Position numbers and translations under genes: made by a program | The notes under the pieces: model-generated | What the model was told of the DNA's origin: nothing | Database searches by the model: none | What the model saw: only the letters and a program-made list of their open reading frames with translations | Origin: Planctomycetota bacterium | Lineage (GTDB): Bacteria > Planctomycetota > UBA1135 > UBA2386 | NCBI GenBank assembly: GCA_029936315.1 | Contig: JAPYTD010000016.1 | Coordinates: 6,225 to 46,511 of the forward strand | Length of the DNA stretch: 40,287 nt | Direction of reading: 5' to 3' | In this document: one piece after another, positions 8,409 to 18,100 of the stretch | Position numbering within the stretch: the stretch's first letter is position 1 | Layout of the letters: every line of letters begins with the position of its first letter

Positions 8409-9800
8409 GTGCCTTCCGCTCGAACGCTCTGCAAGTATCTGCTCGCTTTCGTCGGCGTAGCGCTGATTGCTGCAGCCGTCGTGTATTGGTGGCCGCGGCC
8501 GCCGCTACCCGCGTGGCGTGGTGTCGACTTCGGCCTCGATGGCACAGCCGCGAGTGTCTTCGATCCCGACAAGGTGTTGGTGTTCGAATTGGATGTGACC
8601 CCAAACGCTCTCCGGCGGATGCAGGATCACGCGGCCGACGAACTCGCTGTGCGGGCGCGCTTGCAGGTGGGCACCGAGCGAATCGGCGCGGTTGGACTGC
8701 GATACAAAGGGTCGACCGGCACGCTCCAGCAGGTCTTGGTCGAACGCCGGACCGAGCAGTTCCTGCCGAAGCTGTCCCTGAAGATTGCGTTTGATCACGT
8801 CGTCGATACTCGAAGGTTCTGCGGGCTACGCCGACTGAACTTCCACTCGATGATCTACGACCGATCATTGATGCGGGACCGTCTGAGCTACCAGATGTTC
8901 CGCGATGCGGGCATCCCAGCGCCACGCTGTTCACACGCCATGGTGGTCATCAACGGCAAGAACATGGGTCTCTACGCGATGGTCGAACAGATCGATCAAG
9001 CGTTTGTCGAAGATCGCTTCGGGGATCAGCGCGGCGGCATTCTCTACAAGGAGGTCTGGCCAGTGCATCGAAATCCGGCGGCCTATGAGAAGGTGGCTCG
9101 CTCGAATCCGAAGGCGTTGCGTCACGACGCCATGCTTGGTCTTGCCGAAGCGATTCGGTTAGCCGATCCCAAGAAGCTCCCCGACGCTCTTGCCCGATAC
9201 GCGGATCTCGATGACCTCTTGCGCTACTTCATCGTCGACCAAGCGCTGAAAAACTGGGATGGCGTGCGGGGTTGGACGAGCACGGCCGAGAAGGGCCCCA
9301 ATTGGAATCACAACTATTACTGGTATGCGGATCCTCAGCAGAAGCTGACTCTGATTCCGTGGGACTTGGATGCCACGTTGTCGCACCCGGCGCGTCGTGA
9401 CCATCTGCCGAGTTGGTATGACCTCGACGAGTCTCTGGGCATGGCACGGCAGATGGGCACCGGTGCGTTTGCGTGGCCGCCGAGTGAGGACCGTTTGACG
9501 CGAGCGGTGGCGATTCATGCGCGGGGCCGCTATCAGAAAGTCGCTCGAGCGTTGCTCGATGGGCCGTTGAAGCTGGACCGTTGCCTCAAGTTGCTCGACG
9601 CATGGTGCGATCAAGTGCGGCCCTATGTCGCACACGACCCGTTCCTTGAGAACCGGTGGCCATTGGTCGGCAGCCTGTGGCCCTGGGAGGCCAACCTCTC
9701 CGAGTTACGCGAAGACCTACATGAGATCCGCGCCTGGATGGAGCGGGAGGTGCAGGACTGGGATGATCAATTGCCAGCGAAGCTGCAGAAAGTTCGCTAG
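8409..9800 (+). CDS. CotH kinase family protein, membrane-anchored
   Basis: The 463-residue protein has an N-terminal membrane segment (YLLAFVGVALIAAAVVYWW) followed by a CotH domain. CotH proteins are atypical protein kinases known from spore coats and fungal invasins and are widespread in Planctomycetota. Visible family motifs are GLRYKGSTGT, LSLKIAFDH, GLRRLNFHSMIYDRSLMRDRLSYQMF, GLYAMVEQID, the GGILYKE lysine, and the metal-binding WNHNYYWYAD followed by LIPWDLDATLSHP. Substrate is unknown, and the catalytic face is probably extracytoplasmic. The start GTG 8409 gives an intact N-terminus. It is convergent with the BNR-repeat gene downstream. Confidence 0.88.
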   Translation: MPSARTLCKYLLAFVGVALIAAAVVYWWPRPPLPAWRGVDFGLDGTAASVFDPDKVLVFELDVTPNALRRMQDHAADELAVRARLQVGTERIGAVGLRYKGSTGTLQQVLVERRTEQFLPKLSLKIAFDHVVDTRRFCGLRRLNFHSMIYDRSLMRDRLSYQMFRDAGIPAPRCSHAMVVINGKNMGLYAMVEQIDQAFVEDRFGDQRGGILYKEVWPVHRNPAAYEKVARSNPKALRHDAMLGLAEAIRLADPKKLPDALARYADLDDLLRYFIVDQALKNWDGVRGWTSTAEKGPNWNHNYYWYADPQQKLTLIPWDLDATLSHPARRDHLPSWYDLDESLGMARQMGTGAFAWPPSEDRLTRAVAIHARGRYQKVARALLDGPLKLDRCLKLLDAWCDQVRPYVAHDPFLENRWPLVGSLWPWEANLSELREDLHEIRAWMEREVQDWDDQLPAKLQKVR

Positions 9801-9843
9801 CTTTGAGGCCACGCTCCGGTACGCGCGAATCTGAGGTAGTGCA

Positions 9844-9859
9844 TGCGACCGTCGTCGCA
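9844..9859. terminator. Hairpin between convergent genes
   Basis: TGCGAC (9844-9849), loop CGTC, GTCGCA (9854-9859) forms a compact 6-bp tetraloop hairpin. It lies between the CotH stop (9800) and the oppositely oriented BNR-gene stop (9869). No T run follows on either strand, so termination would need Rho or another factor. Confidence 0.3.
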
Positions 9860-9868
9860 GCTGGCGGT

Positions 9869-12709
9869 CTACTTCTTCTTCGGACGCGCGGCCTGCTCGA
9901 GCGCCTTTTCCTTCTCACGGATGGCTGCATCCAACGCGATCAGTCGCGCCTGCAATTGCTCGATGCTGTAGGTCAGGCTTTCCATGTGCGAGCGCAAGGC
10001 TTTCAGGTGTTCGCGCAGGTCAGCCGTCTGCGTCGTCAACTGCATGGGATCATTGAGGCTTTGCTTGGTAGCAGCGGCGCCAGTCGCAGGCTTGTTCGCT
10101 GTGCCCGTCCTCTTGCCGTCGAGCTTGGCGCGAATGCCCTTCACCTTCTTGTTCTGGCCGATGGTGTCGCGGCCGTAGCTCGCACTTGCATCGAGATACA
10201 GGGTGGTCAGGTCCGCAAACAACTCGTTCTCGTCGTCGACGGCCTGGTACCGAACAGTCATGCCGTCAACCGCGACCCACGTGCCCGAGGACCTGGGGTT
10301 GGCTCGCCCAGTGGCGCGCAACGAAATGCTGTGGAAGCCCTGCTTCATCGAGTCGTTCTTGTAGATCACGAACTCGCGATTGGCTCGCTTCGAGTAGAGA
10401 TCGACGGTCGCGACCAGTTTCCCATCCAAATGCACTTCACAGATGCCGGAGTCTGAGGTGGTCTCGCCGTAGAGGGTCATGGCAGATCCACTGAATCCCA
10501 TGTTGGCGGAGCCGCCTGGCGTCCTGCAGCGCCGCACACCGTAGCCCAGGTGCCGGTTGTTGTAGGCCGCGACCCAGCCGCCTCGCAGGATCCACGGGTC
10601 ACGCTCGTCGTCGTAGAGTTCCAGGTCGGTCAGCAGCTTCCACGTCTTGGCGTCGTCCGTGGTCCGGATCATGCCACCGAACGTGCAGGCGAAGATAGTT
10701 TTGTCGGCCCCGTAGTCCGGCGAGATGATGAAGTCGAAGCATGCGTCGCCAAGGCCACCCAGGGGAGCGCATTGCTTCCACGAATCACCACGGTCAACCG
10801 ACTTGAACATTCCGCCGGAGACCGTCGATACGAACACCGTGCTGTCTTGCTCGAAGTTTGGCGACAGGCGGATCTTGGTTGGGCTGTAGCCGTGGAACGA
10901 TCCCGTGATGGGCTGCCACGTGTCGCCGCGGTCACGCGACCGCATCAGTCCCTTGCTTTGCGAGACGAGGAAGACCTCGCCACTCTTTTCGTAGTCAGGC
11001 GCGCAGACAAGGCCGAGCGTCTTGCCTGTCGGCATCAACTTCCGCCAGTAGTTGCCGCCATCGGTCGTGCGCCAGACGTTGTAGCCGCCCATGAACGCGG
11101 TTTTGTTCTTCGTCCAGTTCGGGACGATGCTGATGCGCCACGTCCAGTCGGGCGCGACTTCGTGACCCTTCCACGTCTTACCGGCATCGGAGGACGTGTA
11201 GAAGCCGGCGGCGGTCACCGCGAAGCACATATTGTCGTTGGCGAAGTCTTCCGAGAATGCGAGTTGCCGAGTTTCGTAGCTGCCGATGTTGTGCGAAGGC
11301 GAGACCGGCTTTAGCGGGATGATCTGCCACGACTTGCCACCGTTGACTGAGCGGCGGATGCCTGAGCCGGTGCCGAGCAGGACAAGCTTGTCCTTGGCGT
11401 AGGTCGGCGAGGTGACGAGCGAGTAGGGGCTCATCATCTTCACGCCACGCGACAGCGTCTCCCACGATTCACCCTTGTCGCGCGTAGCGATGATAGGGTT
11501 GCCGTAGCCGCTCATGAAGACGGTACCGTCGTTCTTGTAGTTCGGCGATGCTGCGACCTTGCGCCCGATGCGCGTCGGGTTGAGTACCGTTTCGAACCAG
11601 TGTTCGCCCTTGTCGTTGGAGCAGTAGAGCCCTTCGTAGCAGCCGCAGTAGACCGTTGGGTCTTCTGGGTATTGCGACGAGATCGCCAGGCATTGGTAGT
11701 GGTTGTCGGTCTGATAGGTCTCGGCGATCGGAAAGTTGAGCTTGCCCCAGGTCTTGGCGCCATCTCGCGTCACGTGAACACCATTGCGTGGCGTGGCGAC
11801 GTAGATGTCTTTGCACTTGGGCCAGGTTGGTGCGACCACGATGTCGTTGATCAACGCGGGGGATTCGCCCACCGTTGGCTGGAACGAACGGCCGCCATCG
11901 ATCGATACGAACAAGCCATGGCCGTAGGTGCCAACCCACATGGTTTTGTCGTCGCCGAAGTTTGGCGAAAACTCCAGCGTGTGCGCCGCGCTCGGAACCG
12001 ATGCCGAAGTCCAGTCGCGCTCACCATTCTTGACGAGCACAGAGGTTTTGGTTCCGACTGCAATGATCGGGTTCTCCGTGGCGCCGGCCGGGATGGCGAG
12101 TGTTAGTACAGGTTCATCGATTGTGGCTAGCGAACTCCACTTGGTGCCACCGTCGGTCGAGTGGTAGACCGATTGTCCACCAGCACAGACAACGAGGCGC
12201 TTGCCGTTCTTGAGTTCGCCGACCTCTACTTCCGTGACCATCGAGGTAACGAGGGGCGGCTCCCAAACCGTGCCGCCATCGCGTGAGCGCTGCAGTCCCG
12301 CCTCAGCCAGTGCTACGAAGATCAACTCCGACTTCAAACAGTCGGGAGCGATCGCGATGTCGCTGATCTTGTAGCCCAACATGCCCGAGCGCGTGTTGGC
12401 CCAACCAAAGCCACGGTTGCGGCTGCGCAAGAACAAGTTCATCGAGCCGTAGGACGCGGTGAATACCGAAGTGTCCTGCGGGAAGTTGGGCGCTAGCCGG
12501 ACCACGCTGCAGACATCATGCGGGTGGTGCCTGACGGGCACCGGTGTCTCCTTATCGCCGTTTGCATTCCCCCCGTTCGTTGGACTTCCGTTCTCAGACT
12601 CCGAACGCGGCGTATCGAAGGTCTTGCAGCGTGGCGCGTCGCCAGAAGAGTTGAGGAAAGGCGAAGCTGCGAGGGCGAGCGCCGCGGCGATGCATAGGGG
12701 GCTGGGCAT
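9869..12709 (-). CDS. Secreted BNR/sortilin-type beta-propeller protein
   Basis: The 946-residue protein has an N-terminal signal-like segment (PLCIAAALALAASPFL). About fifteen Asp-box (BNR) repeats of form S-x-D-x-G-x-x-W follow, for example SRDGGTVWEPP, STDGGTKWSSL, SIDGGRSFQP, TRDGAKTWGKL, SVNGGKSWQII, SVDRGDSWKQC and TTDDAKTWKLL. This predicts one or two VPS10/sortilin-like propellers (about residues 60-690). A beta-sandwich region follows, then a charged coiled-coil tail (about 880-946: SYSIEQLQARLIALDAAIREKEKALEQ). The Asp boxes are structural and no sialidase active site is visible, so a binding role outside the cytoplasm is more likely than hydrolysis. ATG 12707-12709 starts a plausible signal peptide. 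The gene is divergent from the esterase gene. Confidence 0.85.
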   Translation of the reverse strand: MPSPLCIAAALALAASPFLNSSGDAPRCKTFDTPRSESENGSPTNGGNANGDKETPVPVRHHPHDVCSVVRLAPNFPQDTSVFTASYGSMNLFLRSRNRGFGWANTRSGMLGYKISDIAIAPDCLKSELIFVALAEAGLQRSRDGGTVWEPPLVTSMVTEVEVGELKNGKRLVVCAGGQSVYHSTDGGTKWSSLATIDEPVLTLAIPAGATENPIIAVGTKTSVLVKNGERDWTSASVPSAAHTLEFSPNFGDDKTMWVGTYGHGLFVSIDGGRSFQPTVGESPALINDIVVAPTWPKCKDIYVATPRNGVHVTRDGAKTWGKLNFPIAETYQTDNHYQCLAISSQYPEDPTVYCGCYEGLYCSNDKGEHWFETVLNPTRIGRKVAASPNYKNDGTVFMSGYGNPIIATRDKGESWETLSRGVKMMSPYSLVTSPTYAKDKLVLLGTGSGIRRSVNGGKSWQIIPLKPVSPSHNIGSYETRQLAFSEDFANDNMCFAVTAAGFYTSSDAGKTWKGHEVAPDWTWRISIVPNWTKNKTAFMGGYNVWRTTDGGNYWRKLMPTGKTLGLVCAPDYEKSGEVFLVSQSKGLMRSRDRGDTWQPITGSFHGYSPTKIRLSPNFEQDSTVFVSTVSGGMFKSVDRGDSWKQCAPLGGLGDACFDFIISPDYGADKTIFACTFGGMIRTTDDAKTWKLLTDLELYDDERDPWILRGGWVAAYNNRHLGYGVRRCRTPGGSANMGFSGSAMTLYGETTSDSGICEVHLDGKLVATVDLYSKRANREFVIYKNDSMKQGFHSISLRATGRANPRSSGTWVAVDGMTVRYQAVDDENELFADLTTLYLDASASYGRDTIGQNKKVKGIRAKLDGKRTGTANKPATGAAATKQSLNDPMQLTTQTADLREHLKALRSHMESLTYSIEQLQARLIALDAAIREKEKALEQAARPKKK

Positions 12710-12954
12710 AGTATTAGGAGAGAATTATCGGCTCGTCGTAGCCCGCAGGTACAGCGTTTCCACGCCGGCCCGGCGCAAGGTGGCACGACATCCTCCTCCG
12801 GTGTTGGCGCGGCTACAATTCTGGGCTGCTTGGTTGTCGAACTGGCCGATGATAGTGGCCCTTTTGCGGGGTTTGATCAACTCTCGCAGGCCCCCGGATC
12901 ATGGCGATGCCGACGGTGGCTGCTACGATTTGCGTGGTCCAAGGAGCCCTCACC

Positions 12955-13905
12955 ATGCCTATCTCGCGCGCTCTTTCCCTGCTCATCATTCTGCTGGTGG
13001 CAGCTGTCTTGCCGGCGCAAAAGGCCGGTCTCTCAGAACGCGCACTCGATGTTGGCGGCACGGAGCGTGAGTACCTGTTGCGCATCCCTCGTGGCTTCAA
13101 GAAGAGCGACAAGAAGCGGGCACCGCTTGTTGTGATGCTGCACGGCCGGACCAGTAACGGCAAAGCTGCAGCGAGTAGCTACTACGGGTGGTCGAAGCTC
13201 GCCGACAAGGAAGGTTTCGTGGCGGTGTTTCCGACGGCATTGGGGACGCCGACCAGTTGGCAAGCGGCCTTCACTGGCAAGCCGACGGTTGATACGAAGT
13301 TCTTGGCAAAGCTTATTGATACGATCGTCGCGGAGTTGTCGCTCGACAAGGATCGGGTGTTCATGACTGGCCACAGCAGTGGGGGCTTCATGAGTTACTC
13401 GTTCGCGGCGATGCATGCCGACAAGGTCGCGGCGATCGGGCCGGTGGCCGGACTGAATATCGGTCGCACCAAGCCAAAGATGCCGGTGTCGGTGATCTCG
13501 TTCCATGGCATTGCCGACAACGTGGTCGCCTACGACAAGAAGAACGGCAAGAAGGCGAAGTGGCGTGGCATGCCATCCGCGCTTGAGTCGGCGAGTGCGT
13601 TCGCCAAACACAATGGCCTGGGTGCGTTGCCCGAGCGTACGGAGTTGCAGGGCGGCAGGGTGTTGCTGGATACATGGGCAAACGACAAGTCCTCGGTGCG
13701 TGTGGAGCTCTACAGCCTGGAGGGCTGGGGACACGGATGGCCGAGGAGTCGCAAGGTCCATGCGACGCAGATGATTTGGAAGTTCTTCGAGGAGCACGCT
13801 CGGCCACCGCTTGACCACCCTCAGAAGAAGGGCCCAGAGAAGAAGGGCACAGAGAAGAAGGGGCCAGGGAAGAAGGGCAACCAAAAGCGCCGCGCGAAGG
13901 TCTAG
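12955..13905 (+). CDS. Secreted polyhydroxybutyrate-depolymerase/feruloyl-esterase-like alpha/beta hydrolase
   Basis: The 316-residue protein has a signal peptide (RALSLLIILLVAAVLPAQ) and an alpha/beta-hydrolase fold of the LpqC/PHB depolymerase-feruloyl esterase group. Visible parts are the oxyanion-side VVMLHGRTSNG, nucleophile motif GHSSGG with Ser141, acid Asp188 in SFHGIADNVV and base His260 in GWGHGWP. It probably cleaves an extracellular ester; the substrate is unknown. The frame is open from 12901, but ATG 12955 is chosen because it follows AAGGAG (12941-12946) and starts the signal peptide. The tail carries four K-K-G-x-x repeats, giving a very basic C-terminus that might bind acidic surface polymers. 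Confidence 0.88.
   Translation: MPISRALSLLIILLVAAVLPAQKAGLSERALDVGGTEREYLLRIPRGFKKSDKKRAPLVVMLHGRTSNGKAAASSYYGWSKLADKEGFVAVFPTALGTPTSWQAAFTGKPTVDTKFLAKLIDTIVAELSLDKDRVFMTGHSSGGFMSYSFAAMHADKVAAIGPVAGLNIGRTKPKMPVSVISFHGIADNVVAYDKKNGKKAKWRGMPSALESASAFAKHNGLGALPERTELQGGRVLLDTWANDKSSVRVELYSLEGWGHGWPRSRKVHATQMIWKFFEEHARPPLDHPQKKGPEKKGTEKKGPGKKGNQKRRAKV
13825..13884 (+). repeat. Tandem 15-bp repeat encoding K-K-G-x-x units
   Basis: Four consecutive 15-bp units each begin AAGAAGGG and encode KKGPE, KKGTE, KKGPG and KKGNQ at the esterase C-terminus. The array stays in frame and ends just before KRRAKV and the stop. Its purity suggests recent expansion by slippage, and copy number may vary between strains. 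Confidence 0.8.
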
Positions 13906-13959
13906 CAGCTCAAGAAGACGGCTGGTAGTGATCGACAACCGAGAGGCTAATCTGGTTCT

Positions 13960-15048
13960 ATGAGCGAAGACGCCGCCACGTCACGATCGCGAACGCGCGT
14001 TGTTGGGTTCGATGTCGCCCGTTGCCTCGCGATCCTGAGCATGGTCTTCGTCAACTTCGAAGTCGTGCTGGCGATGCTGGCGATGGGGAAGTCCAGCCCC
14101 ACATGGTTGCGAACGATTGCATCGGCGTTTGAAGGCAACGCGTCGGCGCTGTTCGTCACCCTCGCAGGAGTAGGCATAGTGTTACTTGGCCGGCGCCCCG
14201 TGATCCTCAAGCGAGCGCTGATGTTGCTGTTCGTTGGCTACGCGTGGCAGGTGCTGTGGCCGGGAGACATCCTGCACTACTACGCGTTCTATCTGGCGAT
14301 CGGTGTGCTCTTCATGGGGCTGAGTGCGATGTGGTTGTGGATGGCATCGGCGCTGAGCATTGTTGGGTTCGTCGTCGTCTTCGGGTTGTTCGACTACGGC
14401 GCAGGTTGGCATTGGATGACGTTGGATTACCCGGCGTTCTGGACGCTTGGCGGCCAAGCTCGCAACCTGGTTTTCAACGGTTGGCACCCGTTGTTGCCGT
14501 GGCTGGGGTTCCTGTTCGCCGGCATGGCCTTGGCGAAAGGGCGCATCGAACAGCCCGGGCCTAGGCGGGTTGCCTTGATCGGCTCTGCCGCCGCGTATGG
14601 CGTGGCCTGGATCGCGTCGCACTACCTGTCGCAGATGGAGGATACGCGCCCAGTCCGTGAACAAATCCAGCAGTGGTTTGCGGCGCCGGAGCAGATCTGG
14701 GGGATGTCGTCACTGCCGCCGGGCCCCTTCTACATGCTCTCAGCTGGTGCCGTTGCTGTCTTCGTCATCGCGCTGTGCCTTGAACTGACGGCACGACCGG
14801 CTGTTGCCAAGCTTGTACGTCCGCTCGAGATCACCGGGCAAATCGCGTTGACCTTCTACCTGGGGCACGTGCTGGTGTTGTTCTTTCTCGTCGTGCCGTT
14901 GGCGAAAGATAGCGAGATGCCGCCGCTCGAAATCGCAGGGTGGGCAGCGCTCGGGTTTGGTGTGTTTGCGATCGTGTTTGCGAACCTATGGCGGCGGTTT
15001 TACTCGCGCGGTCCGCTCGAGTGGGCGATGCGCAAGCTATGCGGTTGA
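13960..15048 (+). CDS. DUF418/HGSNAT-like multi-pass membrane protein
   Basis: The 362-residue protein has about ten hydrophobic helices. It starts with RVVGFDVARCLAILSMVFVNF, the pattern shared by YeiB/DUF418 and heparan-alpha-glucosaminide acetyltransferase-like proteins. Later DUF418 features are FNGWHPLLPWLGFLFAGMAL, ITGQIALTFYLGH and the C-terminal WRRFYSRGPLEWAMRKL. Such proteins are thought to be acyltransferases or related carriers in the cytoplasmic membrane, and most members are uncharacterised. ATG 13960 follows the esterase stop by 54 bp, so co-transcription is possible. Confidence 0.82.
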   Translation: MSEDAATSRSRTRVVGFDVARCLAILSMVFVNFEVVLAMLAMGKSSPTWLRTIASAFEGNASALFVTLAGVGIVLLGRRPVILKRALMLLFVGYAWQVLWPGDILHYYAFYLAIGVLFMGLSAMWLWMASALSIVGFVVVFGLFDYGAGWHWMTLDYPAFWTLGGQARNLVFNGWHPLLPWLGFLFAGMALAKGRIEQPGPRRVALIGSAAAYGVAWIASHYLSQMEDTRPVREQIQQWFAAPEQIWGMSSLPPGPFYMLSAGAVAVFVIALCLELTARPAVAKLVRPLEITGQIALTFYLGHVLVLFFLVVPLAKDSEMPPLEIAGWAALGFGVFAIVFANLWRRFYSRGPLEWAMRKLCG

Positions 15049-15120
15049 TTGCAGGGGCTTGATGATTGTGGCTGATGGCAGCTGCGAGCCTACTTTGTTG
15101 CGATCGTAAACAAGAGCCAT

Positions 15121-15153
15121 GATGACGAACCGAGTTGCCGGTTGGCCGTCATC
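15121..15153. terminator. Strong hairpin at a convergent junction
   Basis: GATGACG+AACCG (15121-15132) pairs with CGGTT and CGTCATC (15139-15143, 15147-15153) across a 6-nt loop, with a 3-nt bulge on one side: 12 bp in all. It sits between the DUF418 stop at 15048 and the oppositely oriented di-haem gene, and it overlaps that gene's stop codon (15149-15151). There is no T run. Confidence 0.45.
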
Positions 15154-18100
15154 GCAAGTAGACGTCGTGCGCGAGGCTCGTTGCGTAGATGCCGTTTCCT
15201 GTCAGTGGGCTCAAGACGATCACCTGGCTGCGCAGAATCGTGCCGGCTAGCCCAGCGGGGATCGGTGTGTCGACCACAAAGCCGCTGACTTGCAAGGGCA
15301 CAGCGAGTTGCACGTCGTCGGCATGATCCAGTTGCAGTCCTGGCAGCACTGGCAGCGGCGGTAACCCAGGCGTGTGCAGTTGGTAGATGATCGCGGCCAC
15401 CGAGCCATGGAAGGTGCCGCCGGGGGAGTCGGCGATGTGGCGCACCGTTTGGCCCGCGAACGCTTCTTCGAGGCAGTTGGCGTTTGCAACCGGCCCGATG
15501 CCGCTGAGCAGTTCGAGGTCTTCCTCGGTGCCTGGCAGGCGGCACGCTGCGTCTTCGTCGTCGATCGACAGTAGGTAGGCGACCAGGTCTTGTTGCTCTG
15601 CTTGCGTCAATGCGTTGCTAGCACCGTGCAGGCCTTGCGTGTTTTGTGCGACGAGCACATCCATCAACGTCGCTGCCGAGCCATCGTGTAGGTACGGCGC
15701 CGTTGCCCAGAGACCTCGCAGCGTGGGGGTGTCGAGGCCGAGCAATGGCCCGCCCATCGCTTGGCCCGACCCCGTCTTGATCGTGCCGACATTGTGGATG
15801 ACCGCGAACATGCTGTCGGTGAAGCCAGGGCCCGAGTGGCACGTGGCGCAGCCGAGGTTGGCGAACAGGGTCTGGCCGCGATCTGCTGCTGCCGACAACA
15901 AGCCGTTGGCTTGGCGGTAGGGGCTTCGGCCAAACGTCGACAACGACGCGACGTAGGCTGCGAGCGCGTCCAGGTCAGGGCTAAGACCTGCCTTTGGTTG
16001 GCCTAGAGGGTTGCTGACCGTGCCCGTCTGCCATTGCGCCTGCGTCAGGAAGCCATCACCGCCGAAGTTGTTGCGGATGTCGTTTTCGAAGTCCTGGATT
16101 TCGTCGAAGTTGGCGGTCCAGTGCACGCGGCCGTGACCGATGCCGGCGCGGCCGTGCAGCGACGTCGTGTTGCGTAGACCTTCGCCGCGGTCGGTAAAGT
16201 CCCACACGCGGCCATCGCTGCCACCGTCAAGGTGGCAGCTGGCGCAGCTCAGGTAGCCATCTTCATTCATGCGCGGATCGGCTGCGTTGTAGAAGATCTG
16301 CTTGCCAAGCAGCACGTCGGCGGCGAGTTGTTCGGTGGCAACCGTGTTGATGTTGGCCAACGATTGGAACGCGAACGTGGTCGACTGTGTGACGCCTGAG
16401 ACGTCGTAGACCGCGACCGTGCGCGACATGAAGTTGTGCACGAACAGGCGCTGACCATCGTTCGAGAGCACCATTCCTTGCGGTGCGAGACCGGTGCCGT
16501 CGACACCTGCAACGAGTTCGCCGTTGTAGGCATCGCGGACGTCGATCGCGTTCGACCCTTGCAGCGCGGTGAAGGCGTAGTCGCCTAGCGGGCTAAACTC
16601 GACTGCGAACGCCATGTCGCGGTCGTTGAAGTCGATGCGATCTGACAAGACCTCTTGGCTGGTCAGTAAGTCGATCTGTGACACGATCGTGCGCACTGTG
16701 TTTTCAAAGGTCAGCGCCTGGCCATCGCGGAACATGCCGCGTGCGATGTTGTCCTTCTTGGACGGCAGCCAGGCGCGCCGCCCATCCGGGGAAATGGTGG
16801 CTGAGTTCAGGTAGTTGGGGATGCCGCGGCCGCTGTTATCAGTGTCCGGCCCAGCATCGAATGCGAGCGTCACTGCGCCATTGGCGGCGAACGGATTGCT
16901 CGTCAGTTGGAATACCTCTGCGTCGGTCCCGGACACAAAACGCGTTACGAGAAGGCGCACCGAGTCGGACGTGATCGCGAGGCCCTTCGGCTCTGGACCA
17001 ACGGCAACTGTCGCGTTGAGGGTGCGAGTTGTCGGGTTCAGTCGCGCAACTTCGCCGCTTCGGCGCAGCGTGACGTAGGCCGCGAGGCCATCAGGGCTCA
17101 TTGCGATGCCATACGGTGCCGAGCCGAGAGGTAGAGCAATCGCCGCCTGCAAGGCACCTGAGGTTGCGTGCAGCACCGAGATCGTGGCGTCGCCTTCGTT
17201 GACGACCCAGACCGTGCCGTCCGGCGCGGTTGCCAGGGTGCGCGGATGATTGCCGACCGGCACCTCAAGCACCTTCTGATTGCTGAGCGGATCGATCGCC
17301 GTGACGGTGTCGTTGTCGCTGTTGACGCACCAGATCCAACCGGTCGCAGGGTGCAGCACGATCGTGCTGGAATGCGTGGGCCGGATCGGGGAGACGACGT
17401 TGTGCACGGTCTGCAATACCGCGGCGGATGCGATCACGCCGCCGTTTGTCACCGTGACTTGCGCCGAGTAGTGGCCCGGTTGGGTGTAGGAGTGCGAAGC
17501 CGCGCTTGACGAGGAGAACGCTGTCGCCGGCGAGCCGTCACCGAAGTTCCAGGAGTAGGTCAACGAACCCGGTCCACTAGCTGACGTGACGGCAAATGAT
17601 GTCGGTTGGCCAACTACGACTGGCACCGTTGGTCTGGCGCCAACTTGCAGCACGTTGATCGTCGGTCCGGTCGAGAACATGCTCTTGAAGGTGTGCGGGG
17701 TGCCGTTGCCGGCCCAGTCGCGCACGCCCCCAGCAGGTACCAAGACCTCATAGGTTGTGTTCGGCAGCAACGGCGCCGCCGGGGAAAAGTTGACGATCCC
17801 CATCTGCACTGAATACGAGCCCGCGATTGCTTGGCCGCCGACCGGCCGCACGAAGAACGTCGTCGAATCGAGCGAGTCAAGGTCGACCATGTCGGCCATC
17901 GTGATGCCGATGCGCGAGGTGACCATCTGCTGTATGGCGTTGTCTGCCGGCACGACCATGGTCACGCTCGGCCCAAACGTGTCTGCGTGGCTTTGGTGTG
18001 GTACGAGCTTGGTACCGCCGTTTTGGTCATCGCCAAGGGCTACGAGGTTGCCGATCGGAGTAACCCAATCAATGTCTCCGCCGCTGGTTGGGTTGGCAGT

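Noticed and set aside
8260..8934. Minus-strand frame of 224 codons overlapping the CotH gene start
   Set aside because: Arg/Ser-rich translation without motifs; the plus-strand CotH frame has clear family motifs over the same bases.
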